Assembly (NCBI GenBank): GCA_033961575.1
Contig: CM066730.1
Coordinates: 139,589,523 to 139,653,522 of the forward strand
DNA: 64,000 nt
Source: Aselliscus stoliczkanus
Lineage: Eukaryota; Chordata; Mammalia; Chiroptera; Hipposideridae
Reading direction: 5' to 3'
In this document: positions 23,784 through 34,849 of the stretch, piece after piece
Numbering within the stretch: position 1 is the first letter of the stretch
How the letters are laid out: every line of letters starts with the position of its first letter
Notes under the pieces: generated by a model
Seen by the model: only the letters and a program-made list of their open reading frames with translations
The model's database searches: none
What the model was told of the DNA's origin: nothing
Program-made: the position numbers and the translations under genes

Positions 23784-23930
23784 GGGCCAGCCGAGTGGCT
23801 CAGTTGGTTAAGAGCTCACTCAAAAGTGTAAGCTCTGAGCAACAGGGTTGCAGGTTTGATTCCTGGCCTGAGCTGAGCTGCTGCTAAGCTGCCAACAGGT
23901 GGCAGGATGGCTCAGCTAAAAAAAAAAAAA
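23784..23930 (+). mobile_element. tRNA-derived SINE, 150-nt type (Rhin-1-like)
   Basis: Starts 'gggccagccgagtggctcag' (A-box-like TGGCTCAGTTGG), carries a B-box-like GGTTTGATTCC, then 'gccaacaggtggcaggatgg' and 'ctcagct' with an A14 tail. TSD agaatgaaatctt flanks it (23771-23783 and about 23932-23944). It is inserted in a young L1, so younger still. No AATAAA, so a T-minus type. Confidence 0.88.
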
Positions 23931-24257
23931 AAGAATGAAATCTTACCATTTGTGACAACATGGATGGACGTGGATGCTATTATGTTAAGTAAAGTAAGTC
24001 AGACAAAGAAAGACAAATACCATATGATCTCACTTAGATGTGGAATCTAAAGAGCAAAATAAACAAGTAACAGTAACAAAAGAATGAAAGCCTTCCTAAA
24101 ATTGTCTACAACTCTGCCTCTGTCCAATGGATCCTAAAATTAGCTCTGAGTTCCCCCTCATTTGGAATCAGGAGAACAATTTCTGCTGTGATGTGGGCTG
24201 TGTTTCCCCTCCAGAAGTTGCTGGCTGCCTCCCTTTGACTCATGCTGTTCCTTTCCA

Positions 24258-24314
24258 ATCTGGCACCGGTTGCTTCCTTTGGGCTCTTAGTTGTAGAGTC
24301 AGAGAAGTCCCAGC
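24258..24314 (+). repeat. short dispersed duplicate, copy 2
   Basis: 'ccggttgcttcctttgggct', 'cttagttgtagagtcagaga' and 'agtccca' parallel copy 1 at 22853-22912 in the same orientation, with about 1.3 kb between them. Confidence 0.5.
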
Positions 24315-24669
24315 CTTTGCATAGGCAATTTTTAAAAAAATGTTACTTTAGGAACTGAATCTAGCCATCGCATGGCTAAAGAGGTTTGGCTCCCTATGGT
24401 GAGGTCTGCACACTTCCTGGCTGTATGCTAAGGGCCCTCTTTCCACACCCTACCTTCTTTACTCTCTGTCACACTCTTCTAAAAAGAAGAGGGATTTTAC
24501 ATTTCTATGGGGAGGAGAATCCAATCATTCAGTCCCACTTGGGTTTCCTCCATTGAGTAGAAATATGGATTATGTAGTATAGCCTGTGTAGCATCATTCA
24601 TCATTTCCTTTGCTTATTTGGCAGTGAGAGAAGGGGAAGAGGGGTGGGTGATGATGCCCACTTGCACTG

Positions 24670-24790
24670 TTTCTTATCTTTTTCGCTATAATGTGAGCCC
24701 CTTAAGGGAACATGCGTTTCACTTCTGCATGTCTGATGCCTAGCTCAGGGCCTGGCCTCCACCGGGGGCATAGGCAGTACATCTTGGAAT
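24670..24790 (+). repeat. L2 3' terminus
   Basis: 'ataatgtgagccccttaagg', 'gatgcctagctcagggcctg' and 'ggcctcca' match the sense L2 end. Confidence 0.65.
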
Positions 24791-25236
24791 GCATTGCTCC
24801 ATTGAATCCACCATCCTTGCCTTGGGGTATAGTACTCAGTATCACAGCATAGTCGGATCAGGGATAAAGGACTTCTCTAAGGGTGGTCCAGGAACAGAGG
24901 TGGGAAGTCCCAGAGCAGGTCACAGTTCCCACAGATTGGCAAGCTGGGTAGGAATTTCCCACTCTGAGGACTGGCTCTCAAATCCTTGTCCACAGATGGG
25001 TACTGGTCATTAGTGAAATGAAAGTGAAAATGGACAATGTAGTGTTTTTTTTAATAAAGCTAAATTTATGTTTTTAATCTGAGTTTATGACCTTCCTGAT
25101 TTTTGTGTTTGTTTTTTTTTCATGTCCTGTTACACTGAAATAACCTTTTTGAAATTATGGTGATGGCAAATGGCAAATGTTTTTTCTTAATGTTCCTATT
25201 AGGGGAAAACATTGTTACCTTACATTGCCTCCCAAT

Positions 25237-25280
25237 TTAGTTTAGTTTAGTTCGTTTTGTTTAGTTTAATTTAGTTTTGA
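25237..25280. repeat. (TTTAG)n-like repeat
   Basis: Imperfect TTTAG/TTAGTTTAG units lie just before a unique region. Short and degenerate, and not telomeric TTAGGG. Confidence 0.8.
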
Positions 25281-25475
25281 CATTTTTCTTCCCCATGCAG
25301 ACTCGCTGAGGAGCACTGCGAGAGCTGTGGCTTCTAATGAGACCCGGATGTTTTTGAGAATATGAACTGAAGTTTTAAACCCTTTCTCTAGAGGGGCTGC
25401 TATGTATACACACACATACACACTTTCACAGGTGATTTTGGGAGGTCCACAGGTCTCTTTAAGACCAGCCATGGA

Positions 25476-25639
25476 GGGCCGGCCGAATGGCTCAGTTGGT
25501 TAAGAGCTCGCTCAAGAGTGCAAGCTGAGCTCTGAGCAACAGCGGTTCGAGGCCAGCCTGAGCTGAGTTGCCGTTGAGCTGCCAACAGGTGGCAGGATGT
25601 CTCAGCTAAAAAAAAAAAAAAAAAAAAAAAAAAAACAAA
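25476..25639 (+). mobile_element. tRNA-derived SINE, 150-nt type (Rhin-1-like)
   Basis: Starts 'gggccggccgaatggctcag', has B-box-like GGTTCGAGGCC, ends 'ggcaggatgtctcagct', then a ~30-nt A tail. The perfect 16-bp TSD taagaccagccatgga lies at 25460-25475 and 25640-25655. The intact TSD and long A tail indicate a recent insertion. Confidence 0.92.
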
Positions 25640-25655
25640 TAAGACCAGCCATGGA

Positions 25656-27329
25656 TTTTTTATGGGTCCACAAAATCCAGGTTAGGAGTTCCAAGATCAG
25701 AGGAAGTGACAGTCTACTATTGTGAAAAAAGCTGCCTTTTCCCACTTATTTGCTTTTTAGTGAACTATACAATGTAAATGAAAAGTTTTGCATCACTACC
25801 TTTTAGGAACATTAAAAGTCCAGAGAACCAAGGATGATGATCAAGGACTTCATAGATTGCAAAAGCAAATGGCACTCTGTGTGAGGCAGCTGATACCCAG
25901 CATCTGAACCAGCGTTCTGCGGACTCCGGGGGTACAGGAACCCCTCTTCCCTTTGGCATTTTTTGCTCAGCATATGTTACAACCCATCACCACCGAGAGA
26001 GCTCTGTGCCCCTCCCTGGCTGTCTGGGGGAGTCCTGTGGAAGGCATGTCAGCCATCTGTTAGGGTTTCCTGCTCTCAAAGGGGCTTCGATGCCATGAAG
26101 AGATACAACATGACATTTGGAATCTGGGCCCATGTGTCAGGATGCCAAGGGCAGGGACAGCCCCAGGGTGACTGACTCTGGCCTGTTGTGTGGCGATGAG
26201 TATGTCAATCAAATACGTCTGGCTGGGTAGTCATACTGACAGCTGGGTCACTCACATTTGGAAGGGAGGGAGGAACGAAAGGTCTTAGAAACCTTCAGAA
26301 GAGAAAGACAATCCCTTTGCTGTTCATCTTCCTCTGGGAAAGACTTGAGGTGGAAGTGAAGACTACAGCTGGAACAATAAAGTCAGCAGCAATCACAGGC
26401 TCCCAGAACCATAAAAATGATCATATCCAGGATTTCCCAAACTTTGGTAGTCAAGCCCCACAGCCATGAGTTTTTGCTATCTACATGTCACCAATCATTG
26501 ACTTGATATTTTCTTTAAATAGGCTTACATGTTTACTGAAATACGTGTTTAAAAAAAAAACAAAATGATGTAACTAAATAAAACCTAGCATCACTTGCTA
26601 CAAATATAATACAATATAGTCAAAATAAATAAAATGAAAACAAAGCAATCTTTTGATGTGAGAGCTTCACCCTGTGGCCTGCTAGCTCATCATTAAAATG
26701 GAAAACCAGCAAGGGTACTGGGCTGGCGAGTGGCTTTCACTCATACTTTCTCGTTGATGGAGCTGGCAGTATTGAGAGCACATTCAAAAGTGAATCATCA
26801 TAAGTTTATGTGCTGAATATTAGCTAATGTCATGTCCAAGAATTCACTAAATTTCATGTGCCACCTAAGATCATTTTGTGTGCTACAGGAGGACTGTAAA
26901 GGATCATCTGTCCTTTACAGTGTGGGGACATGGATCTGACCCAGGGTTTTCAAGAGATGAGGGCACCTGGAGCATGGAAAAGACTTGTCCAAGGTAACTA
27001 ACTACAGCAGCCTCACACGGGTCCCATCTGCCAAGTAATTTTGCAGCTTCTCCTGCTGGAGGCAGGTTGTGTGTTCCTTGGCTTTGGGCTCTGCCTTGGG
27101 GCTTGCCCTGTTTGCCCAATGGGATGTAAGTAGATGTGGTGCAGGTGGAGGCTTTAAACTGTAGAGCTGGGCTTACTGTCTTACACTTTCCATCCATCAC
27201 CATGAGGAGGACGTGCCATGGGTTCAGTGTGGCGGTGAGAGACATCCTAAGCAGACCAAGGTTCTATCTGCGGAAAGATTCAATATTGGACTCCTGGCTG
27301 CTGAATCCCGTTTATGGTGCAGTATGGGG

Positions 27330-27332
<3 letters not shown>
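25656..27332. other. no gene seen; old repeat scraps
   Basis: 26420-26710 has the look of an old DNA-transposon fossil ('tcccaaactttggtagtcaa', 'tgcta'-rich tail) that I cannot name. Opposing frames around 25765-26175 and 26904-27245 show no domain. Confidence 0.35.
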
Positions 27333-27375
<43 letters not shown>

Positions 27376-27500
27376 CATGTGTATGTACACGTGTGTATAT
27401 TCATGCGTGTGTGTGTGTATGTGTGTGTGTGTTCGTGCGTGTGTAAGTGTGTGCATGTGTATGGCCATGCATGTGTGTGTGTGTGTGCGTGTGTGTGTAT
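27333..27500. repeat. (GT)n microsatellite, interrupted
   Basis: Pure GT to 27374, then GT mixed with TATG, CGTG and CATG to about 27500. Poly-Cys/Val and poly-His/Thr frames on both strands here are artefacts. Confidence 0.97.
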
Positions 27501-27625
27501 GAGAGAGACAGGCAGGCAGTCAGAAAGAAGTTGAGACAGAAAGAAGTTGGGGAAGAAGAAAAGAAAAGGGGTGAAAGGGGAGAGGAAGAAAAGGGGGAAA
27601 GGCAAGGTGGGTAGGGAAAATGCAT
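27501..27625. repeat. purine-rich low-complexity stretch
   Basis: AGAAAGAAG and GGGGAAAGG-rich sequence following the GT array. No gene. Confidence 0.7.
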
Positions 27626-27654
27626 GTCCTTTAAGGCCTGCCTGGGCCATATCT

Positions 27655-27725
27655 CATGCATCCTCTATATTCCCAAAGCCTAGCACAGGTGCTCAAAAAA
27701 CGTTGATGATGAATAAATGCTTTGT
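27655..27725 (+). repeat. L2 3' terminus
   Basis: 'ccaaagcctagcacaggtgc' and 'tgatgatgaataaatgcttt' match the last ~70 bases of L2. Confidence 0.65.
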
Positions 27726-28012
27726 CTTTTACTCAACAACTGTCTAAATTCAAGTATTTACAAAGAATTCTGTTATTTGTATGGGCCTGGGGGGGGGAAT
27801 ATATTAAAAATACCTGGGGATGCACAAGAAGTCATTTTTGTGTTATAGGACATTACCATGTATTTTTGTGGCAAGGCCCACCTCCCTAGTATGACTAACC
27901 ACCATTCGAAGTTGTTCCTGTGCATAAGTAACAAGCAGTGTCCCTCATATGTGACAGTGCCCTCTTCTGCCAAGCCTTGTTTGTGCTGCTCCCTCAGTCT
28001 GCAATGCGATTC

Positions 28013-28145
28013 TTTTTAAAAAATCTTTATTAAATTTATTGGGGTGACACTATTTAGTAAAATGATATAGGTTTCAAGTGTGCATTTCTATACTACATCA
28101 TCTGTGTATGTTGCATCTGGATGGTGAACACATACAATGCGGCTC
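28013..28145 (-). mobile_element. L1 3' end, antisense
   Basis: 'aatctttattaaatttattg', 'gggtgacactatttagtaaa', 'taggtttcaagtgtgcattt' and 'ctatactacatcatctgtgt' match an antisense L1 3' UTR of a type I recall from bat and other laurasiatherian genomes. Short 5' truncation. Confidence 0.72.
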
Positions 28146-28735
28146 TTTCAGAACCCATGGAGAATTTAGCGTCTCCACAAATCTGGGCTCTTTGTCTTCC
28201 TTCTTTTCCTCTTCTTTCCTACGCAGACATTTCTATTTCTTTCCTTTTTTGTTCTCTGCTTTTTGCTCCAGAGTACACCTGCATACGTTTCAATGTGGCG
28301 TTCTTCTGTCCATTGGGTCTGAAACCCAGGAATTGTCCTTCACGTTCCCCCCTCTGTGACTGAGTCCTGTGAAGTTGCCTGCAATTTACGTGTTGAGTCC
28401 AGTTTGCTCCATCGACCCAGGGGATGGGGGAGGTCAGTGCCCCTGCCATGTCTTACCTACCTGGTTTCTTAGCATCACCTTTGCCCAGTCGATTCCCCAA
28501 ATAATTGTTGTAATAATAGTAACCTTGTAAAATGCTAATCTGATTATTTAACTCCCCTGCAAAAAAAGCATCCAATAAAATTAGACAAAAATGCACTCTC
28601 ATTACTCTGCCTTATAATAATTTGCATGATGTGGACATTACATAGGTCCATTTTGCAGATCAAGCCAAGGATATTCCATAGAAAGTGGCACACCTTCTGA
28701 CATCAAGGCTGTCATTCATCATGCCAAATAATCAT
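28146..28735. other. no gene seen
   Basis: A pyrimidine-rich first part with three overlapping short frames (28078-28449) on both strands, none with a domain. The second half is AT-rich. Confidence 0.35.
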
Positions 28736-28739
28736 AAAC

Positions 28740-28985
28740 GCCATCATAACTACCACTTACTAAGTGCATACTAGAATGTGCACATAATGAAGCTCTTTAT
28801 ACACATTAACTTCTTTAATCCTCACAACACTTCTATGAACTAGGTACTATTATAATCCCAGTTTTACTGATAAGGATTCTAAGGCACAGAATGTTTAAGC
28901 AGTTTCTCCAAGGCCACACAGCTTGAAAATGACAGAACCAGGATCAGAACCCAGGCAATGCAGCTAGCTCCCTTACCACCCCTGG
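28740..28985 (-). repeat. MIR SINE, nearly complete
   Basis: 'ccacttactaagtgcatact', 'tcctcacaacacttctatga', 'actaggtactattataatcc' and 'caaggccacacagcttgaaa' are in antisense MIR order. Confidence 0.85.
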
Positions 28986-29980
28986 ACCATGCAATGACCA
29001 TAGAATTGATAAAAATGGAGGAATATGGTCAATCTTCCACCTGCCTCTCCAACACTATCATTTTTCTGACTAGATATCAGCCTATCCATATCTTTGTATA
29101 GCTTAAGCTGGCATTGTTCCTTCCCCCTCAAGAGATAGCTGAATATAACTGTAACATCAACAAAAATGAGGAATCAACTGTTTAAAATTGATAATGGCCC
29201 TGAAGGGCTGAGATGGTCTTCTTTCAAAGAGGTAACCACAGGAACCCAGTAAGGATGGAAGGCATTTTGCAGAAAATAGAGTATGAGCAATCCGAAAGGA
29301 AATGTCAAAAGGATAATGTGTTTTGCAAATGTTTATTGCAAACAGACAAAAGTAGGTTCAATTACTCATTACAGCCTACACATTTCTCTCTCCGTTGGCT
29401 GGAAAACACTCAGTTGTTTTGTTTTTCAAAGAAAAAAAAATTATTTTCCAAGGTGGCATGGAGGTATTTTTAGCTTTGAAATTTTGACTGTGAATTGCTA
29501 TGGCCTATTAAAAAAAAATGCCAAGGCAGCCTTGAAACATGAAAAAGGGTGACAAAACCTGGTGAACATGATGAATCCACTGGACTTCATATATCATCTG
29601 TCCTTTAGCCCCCTTCCACCTCCAATCCCTGAGCTTTCTCAACACCTCATCTGTGATTCCAGGCACTTTGAAACCTGAATCTGTATTCGATACATGTCCC
29701 TGAATGATTAAATAAAAATAATCGTCACCTTTCCCTGCTGCTGCCTCTGCAGGACAGGGTTTTTAACTCCACCTCAACTGTCAGTGCCCCCAGCCAGGCC
29801 CCTGAGAGGGGGAATAAACATCATGGGTTTTAGAGGATAGTGGATTTTAAATCATAAGAATAGTGTGATTTTGTACAAGGCTCCTATTCTCATTGAGCCT
29901 CAGCCTCTTCTGATGCCTGCGTCACAGGGCAGGCAGTTGTGTTGGTTAAGGGAGATGTATCTTAGGTGCCTAGTCATCCT
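28986..29980. other. no gene or named repeat seen
   Basis: Overlapping plus-strand frames at 29213-29552 are in two different frames with no domain and no splice context. Unique-looking sequence. Confidence 0.4.
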
Positions 29981-29984
29981 TAAG

Positions 29985-30645
29985 TATAATGGTTTGAGCC
30001 CATATTGTGTGCTGGCTCTTTACCTTTATTATTGCATTTCATTTAACTCTATAAAGTATGAATCATTAATCCCTATAGACAGATAAAGAAACCGAGGCTC
30101 AGAGAGGTAAAATAACTTGGCTTTTATGGGTTAAATAGTGTTCCTCCAAAAAAGAAATGTTGAAGCCTGAAACCCCAGTACTTCAGAATGTGACTTTATT
30201 TGGAGATAGGGTTTTACAGAGATAATCAAGTTCAAAGGGTCATCAGGGTAGGCCCTAATCCAGTATGATTGGTGTCCTCATAAAAGGGGAAATTTAGATC
30301 CAGAGACAGAAGTGTACAGAGGAAAGACAGTGTGAAGGCAGAGGGAGAATGCAGCCAGGTGACTGGAATGATGCATCTACAAGCCAAGGAGCATCACAGG
30401 TCGCCAGCAAATACCAGCAGCTAGAAGAGTCAAGGAAGTAATTCTCCCCTAGAAACCTCAGAGAGAACATGGCCCTGCTGATACCTTGATTTCAAATGTC
30501 TAACCTCCAGGTCTATGAAACAAGCCCTGTTGTTTTAACCTACCCAGTTTTCATATTTTGTTACAGCAGGCCTAGGAAACCAATACAGTCCTTCAGGCCG
30601 CACTGTTAATAGGTCCACCCCCAGGATTCAGTGCCTGGTCTGACC
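29985..30645 (-). repeat. MIR SINE split by an MLT1 insertion
   Basis: 29985-30122 ends at '...gaggtaaaataacttgg' and the expected continuation (cacactgttaataggt...ccaggattcagtgcctggtc) resumes at about 30590. The MLT1 LTR therefore landed inside an older MIR. Confidence 0.75.
30123..30587 (+). mobile_element. MLT1 (MaLR) solo LTR, full length
   Basis: Starts near 'tatgggttaaatagtgttcc'. It then has 'cttcagaatgtgactttatt', 'tggtgtcctcataaaagggg', 'tctacaagccaaggagcatc' and 'ataccttgatttcaaatgtc', and ends 'cctaggaaaccaatacag'. This is the MLT1 LTR from end to end. No internal retroviral coding sequence accompanies it. Confidence 0.88.
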
Positions 30646-30664
30646 TAAACACTGGGCTGTTAAG

Positions 30665-30850
30665 CATCCCTCCACCATGGCCACTCAAAGTAGGGTCCAT
30701 GCACCAGCAGCATTGTCTTTACCTGGGAACTTGTCAGGAAGGCAGGATCTCAGGCCCCACCCTAAACCTACTGACTCACAATCTGCATTTTAACAAGAAT
30801 CTCCAGGGAGTTCTTATGCCCTTGAAAGTTTGAGAAACACTGCTGTAGAC
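30665..30850 (-). mobile_element. MER5A-like hAT element
   Basis: 'caccagcagcattgtcttta', 'caggccccaccctaaaccta', 'caatctgcattttaacaaga', 'atctccagggagttcttatg' and terminal 'agtttgagaaacactgctg' give the MER5A layout. The 5' end is degenerate. Confidence 0.8.
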
Positions 30851-31029
30851 TACCTTCTATGTTACCAATAAATATCAATTCCCTTCTCTTTCTTTCCGTA
30901 GCTCCTCTTTCATGTGCTATTGGAAATGGGTCTTTCCGTTCCTGTATGTTCTCCTCACAGTCCATTTCCCACTCCACTCAGCATCCTTCCTTAATCCCCC
31001 AAGGCTAACTTTGTCCTTCACACATTAGG

Positions 31030-31168
31030 TAGGGAAACTGCCTGCAGTAAGAAGATGTTGGGCTTTGGACTCTGTTGAACTTGTTTCACAATCCTGCTTT
31101 ACCACTCAGTAGGCATATAAGAGGGCAAGTCAAGTGTCCCTTTTGAGCTTCAACTCTGTGATCTGTTC
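31030..31168 (+). repeat. MIR fragment
   Basis: 'gttgggctttggactctgtt', 'atcctgctttaccactcagt' and 'gagcttcaactctgtgatct' keep the order of sense MIR. Confidence 0.55.
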
Positions 31169-31169
31169 C

Positions 31170-31765
31170 TAGTGCCATTACCGTAGTAGAAGCTGTTGCC
31201 ATCATCTTTGGCCTGGACTACTGAAGTGATCTCATAAGTGGCCATGCTGATCTCAGTCTGGTCTCCTCATTGTAACTTTGATGATCCCTCTCCAAAAAGC
31301 AAATCTGATCATGTCATTTCCCTAATTGAAAAATCCCCATGACTTCCTTGCCCTTGGGATCAAGTCTGAATTTCTGATCATGGCTTACTGTTCCTTACAT
31401 GATCTGCCCATGTCTGTGTCTTCCATCTCATAGGTCTTGCCACTCCCCACCTCATTTTCTTATTTACTCTCTAGGTATCCTAACCTTCCTTTACTTTCTC
31501 AGGTTAGTAATCACCCCTTTCAGGATCCTGGCCTGCACCATACCTCCCTCCCCTAACTCCTATATCTTGTGTGCCTTCTCTATGCTTTTCCTTATCATAA
31601 AATTATTAATTGCATGTTGATCTGTTTGTATTCCTCGCTAGACTACATGAGCACACAGGCAAAGACCATGACTATCTTTGTGATGTTTGTGCCTCAACAG
31701 CCAGTCCGGTGTTGCTACACAGCCAACCTTTAGTGCATATTTGCTGAACAGATAAAAGGAATTGG
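31170..31765 (+). repeat. L2 LINE 3' region, sense
   Basis: L2 order: 'gccatcatctttggcctgga', 'aaatctgatcatgtcatttc', 'atcatggcttactgttcctt', 'gatctgcccatgtctgtgtc' and 'gctagactacatgagcacac', ending 'atttgctgaacagataaaag'. About 600 bp. The 73-aa frame at 31399-31620 lies inside it. Confidence 0.8.
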
Positions 31766-31839
31766 GGGATGACCCTGTCTTCAGGCAAGCATTGTGCATT
31801 CTCCTTGAAAAGCATTTATTTCTGAAACCCAATTGCTGT

Positions 31840-32475
31840 TTTACAGATTAGGTGCCAGTCGTAGAGTAAGCACAGGACCAACCAGCGTATTCTTTTTGAA
31901 GTTTCTTTGTTCTTTCCCACGTGATGAAGCCTCCTAGATCCCACCTTGTTGAACAAAGCTGAAGTATTTACTACTAATTGCTTTAAGTAAGGCCTTGTGA
32001 TCTCACCACTAATCAGATGCTGGCATTTCAGAAAGAAAAATGGCTAATTAACAGAACCTAGTACTGCCGATATTTGGGATCAGAGCTCTGTATGTGGCAT
32101 CCTGGTGATGGAAGACATACAGTGAGGTCTGAGGAGACTTTGGGGCTTACGTAGCTTTTCCATTCCCAAGGAAGTTGAACCAACACACTCAGGCCTCACA
32201 GGAAGGAGGCATTCTGACAGCGGTCACATTCATGGGGCCTGGAACCTGTCCCTCCCATACATTGTCCGCAGCAAGAAAAGCTGGAAGTTAAAAGTTAAAA
32301 TGTTAGAGATACACATCGAAGGTTCATGAGCCACTTGTGAAATTGGTATATGCGTAACAAAAGTGGTTAATATTTGGAGAAATTAGAAAAGTTTATTCAC
32401 ATGGGATGGGCTCATTTGGGCCTTGCACATACTACATGCTGAATAAATTTGTATTGGATGAATTTCTTGTGTGAG
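31840..32475. other. no gene seen
   Basis: Unique-looking sequence. 32420-32470 ('ctgaataaatttgtattgga') is a short L2-like end. Confidence 0.35.
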
Positions 32476-32479
32476 ATGT

Positions 32480-32820
32480 TTACAGAAGAAGAAATGCATA
32501 TACATTTATTGAAACGCATAAAAGAAAAACTGAATAAATGGAGAATATAATACCCTCTTCATAAGTAGGAAAACTCAGTGCCATAAAGATGTTATTTCTC
32601 CCCCAAGTTAACCTATAGATTCAAGGCTATTTCAATCCAAACCCGAGCAGAGGTTTTCAGAGAAGTTGACAAGATGAACCTAAAATCCATGTGGAAGAGT
32701 AAAGGGCCAAGAATAGCCAAGTGTTTTTGAAATAGGAGGAGATGGGAAAGAAAGAGCACTGACTTGCTCTACTAGATATCAAGATTTACTCTAAACCTCA
32801 ATATAATTTTGAGAAATGGC
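32480..32820 (+). repeat. L1 ORF2 fragment
   Basis: 'gattcaaggctatttcaatc', 'aatccatgtggaagagtaaa', 'gggccaagaatagccaagtg' and 'actagatatcaagatttact' are from the middle of L1 ORF2. No open frame survives. Confidence 0.75.
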
Positions 32821-32999
32821 TTTGTTTTGGTGATTGTTTGCCTGTTTTGAGAGCTGGTCATTAAGGGAACTGACTTTTGGCAAACTTTCCTAGAGCCAGT
32901 CTGCACTGAGAGATTTGAATGAAAAGTGAAGGCACGCAGCGTGGATTTGCTGTCTTGGAGCTCAGCTTTGAACACTGTGAGCGACAGCTCAGGGCAGGG

Positions 33000-33120
33000 G
33001 GAAGAGCCTGGGCCAGATGCACCAGGGCTGAGCCCCTGCTCGGCCCTCCTGAGCTGTGAGACCTTGGGTCCCTTGCTAAACTTCTCTGAGTCTCAATTTC
33101 TTCATCTGTGAAAATCAATT
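33000..33120 (+). repeat. MIR fragment
   Basis: 'gagctgtgagaccttgggtc', 'cttctctgagtctcaatttc' and 'ttcatctgtgaaaatcaatt' match sense MIR. Confidence 0.7.
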
Positions 33121-33124
33121 GATA

Positions 33125-33395
33125 AAAATCTAACTAGAAGAAAATATATATTGTTGAGCTATATTCTGGTGCTTTTAAAACTTGTGTATTCATATTAGAA
33201 TTAGCTTTCAGTGAAGCAGGAATTGCAGACTCAAATGCGTGCAGACCTAGGCAGATCATGCTCACGTGTATAGCAGCTGTAGTGAAAAAGAAAACAGTGG
33301 TAGGCAGGTAATGGCAAACGGGCGAGTGAGCACAAGACAGGGCTGAGGCCGAATCAGCACACACACCTCTGGCCTGCAGTTTCAGTTCAAGAGCG
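33125..33395. other. no gene seen
   Basis: Unique sequence. The minus frame at 33134-33364 has no domain. Confidence 0.35.
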
Positions 33396-33399
33396 ACGA

Positions 33400-33790
33400 G
33401 CCTGGCATGGGAGTCAGAAGAGGGACAAGTGGGCTCTGGTAGCTTGGCTTCAGACAGTGGTGTGCCCCAGGGTAACTTATTTCACTCTCTGGGCCTCATT
33501 TTTCCACCTTTAAATTGGCCTCCCTAAGGATGGTTGTAGCTCTAAGGTTACACAATGCCTGTCCAGGACTCTTATTTTGTGGATGTGTTTACTAGTCTCA
33601 CTTCTCAAATTGGAGGTGAAACAATTGGAAGACCAAGGTTCAAACCCCCAGCTCTGCCACTTACTAAATACCCCTTGAGAATGGCCCAAAGCTTCAATGC
33701 ATTTCAGTTTCTATCTATCACTAAAAATATGAAGGAAGAGTAATAATTTTATCTTCTTCACAGTGTTGGGATGACAAGTGTGATAATGAG
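33400..33790 (+). repeat. two MIR copies in sense orientation
   Basis: 33400-33540 ('ctggcatgggagtcagaaga', 'ttcactctctgggcctcatt'). 33630-33790 ('aaggttcaaacccccagctc', 'tgccacttactaaatacccc', 'ttcacagtgttgggatgaca'). Confidence 0.7.
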
Positions 33791-33889
33791 CTAGACAACA
33801 ATGAGGAGGGATATGGATAAACACAAAGGAAAAGGTGGTAGATAAATGGCCTACCAAGTCCCAGGCCCCTAATACCTATGTTATTTGAA

Positions 33890-34010
33890 AAATTCCAACT
33901 TTTCTAGGATGTAGACCCTGCAATCCTCATTTTACAGATGCGAAGACAGATTACAAACAGTGGACCCGGGGACTGAAATCTTTTCTTCCTGATTCCAATG
34001 ACTTATTTCT
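33890..34010 (-). repeat. MIR fragment
   Basis: 'gcaatcctcattttacagat', 'gcgaagacagattacaaaca' and 'gactgaaatcttttcttcct' fit antisense MIR. Confidence 0.6.
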
Positions 34011-34535
34011 CTGCCTGCCGCTTCCTCAGCTGGGCCAGCCACATCCAGTTCTAGGAGCCTTGTACTTGTCACCATGTCAGGGGCCATGTCCAGAGGAATC
34101 AGCTGAAGTTAAGAGCAGCAGGTACCTTTCCCACCATCAGTCCAGCGGGGCTTAGATTCCCGGAAATGAGGTCACCAGCCATGTTTGCACAGAGCAAGAC
34201 TGAGGGCTTTCTTTACGTCTGCTGTTTTAAATGTCAGGTTGGGCTGGGCAGCCTAAGACCTACAGTTCTGCGCCATGGGCAGGAGAAGGCCCAAGCCCCC
34301 AGGTGAACTGGCCACTGACTCAGGCAGAGCACAGCTGCTGCAAGGGATCACCTCTCATTCTCTTTACAAAACCAACATGCTGTGCTGGCCCTGGGAACAC
34401 AGGTCAGCAACTTCATGAATTGCCCTTTTGCTTATAATCCAGCTGCAGTTGTGAAATATTATGTTGCTTAGGGCAGGGCTATTCCTTGCTCTCTAGTTGT
34501 TTAAATTACAAAGTTTCCTTCGGTTTTGGAAGGAA
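34011..34535. other. no gene seen
   Basis: GC-moderate unique sequence with no repeat I can name. The plus frame at 34231-34437 has no domain. Confidence 0.4.
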
Positions 34536-34544
34536 GGAAGATTT

Positions 34545-34765
34545 AGTGAATGCCTACCAAGTGTCAGGTGTGGTGTCACTCACTTTGCATTGGTGATTTT
34601 CTTTAACCCTTACAAATGTATATTACATTACATTACTTCAGCTTATCGGCTGTTGAAAGGGAAGCTCAGATAGGCTAAATAAACTTACTTGAGACCGAGG
34701 GTTTAGTAAGTGCTAGAGCCGAGCATCAGAATCTCTGGTTCTGTGGCTCTGAACCTAACTCTCCA
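34545..34765 (-). repeat. MIR SINE
   Basis: 'gcctaccaagtgtcaggtgt', 'gaaagggaagctcagatagg', 'ctaaataaacttacttgaga' and 'atcagaatctctggttctgt' follow antisense MIR. Confidence 0.75.
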
Positions 34766-34849
34766 CAACACCGGTTTGCCCATCAGTGTGACACTGATGA
34801 CAAATATGCCTGTAAAACCCTAATAGAGTTTCATTTGTTAATGGTCTGC

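Larger units (their letters stand above)
23231..24083 (+). mobile_element. younger L1, 5'-truncated, with nested SINE
   Basis: ORF2 C-terminus and 3' UTR. A near-perfect TSD is seen: atgaaagcctccct at 23217-23230 and atgaaagccttcct at 24084-24097. The 3' part reads 'accatatgatctcacttaga' and 'tgtggaatctaaagagcaaa'. A tRNA-derived SINE is inserted at 23784. Much less diverged than the L1 at 15400-18390. Confidence 0.88.

Noticed and set aside
23784..23930. Possible functional tRNA gene (A and B boxes present)
   Set aside because: Followed by SINE body and A tail, flanked by TSDs, and no proper acceptor-stem pairing seen; it is a tRNA-derived SINE.
25237..25280. Possible interstitial telomere repeat
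   Set aside because: Units are TTTAG, not TTAGGG, and imperfect.
27136..27661. Cys/Val-rich and His/Thr-rich frames up to 132 aa on both strands
   Set aside because: Read-through of the GT microsatellite; no domain.
30123..30587. Possible endogenous retrovirus
   Set aside because: Only a solo MLT1 LTR; no gag, pol or env-like sequence adjoins it.
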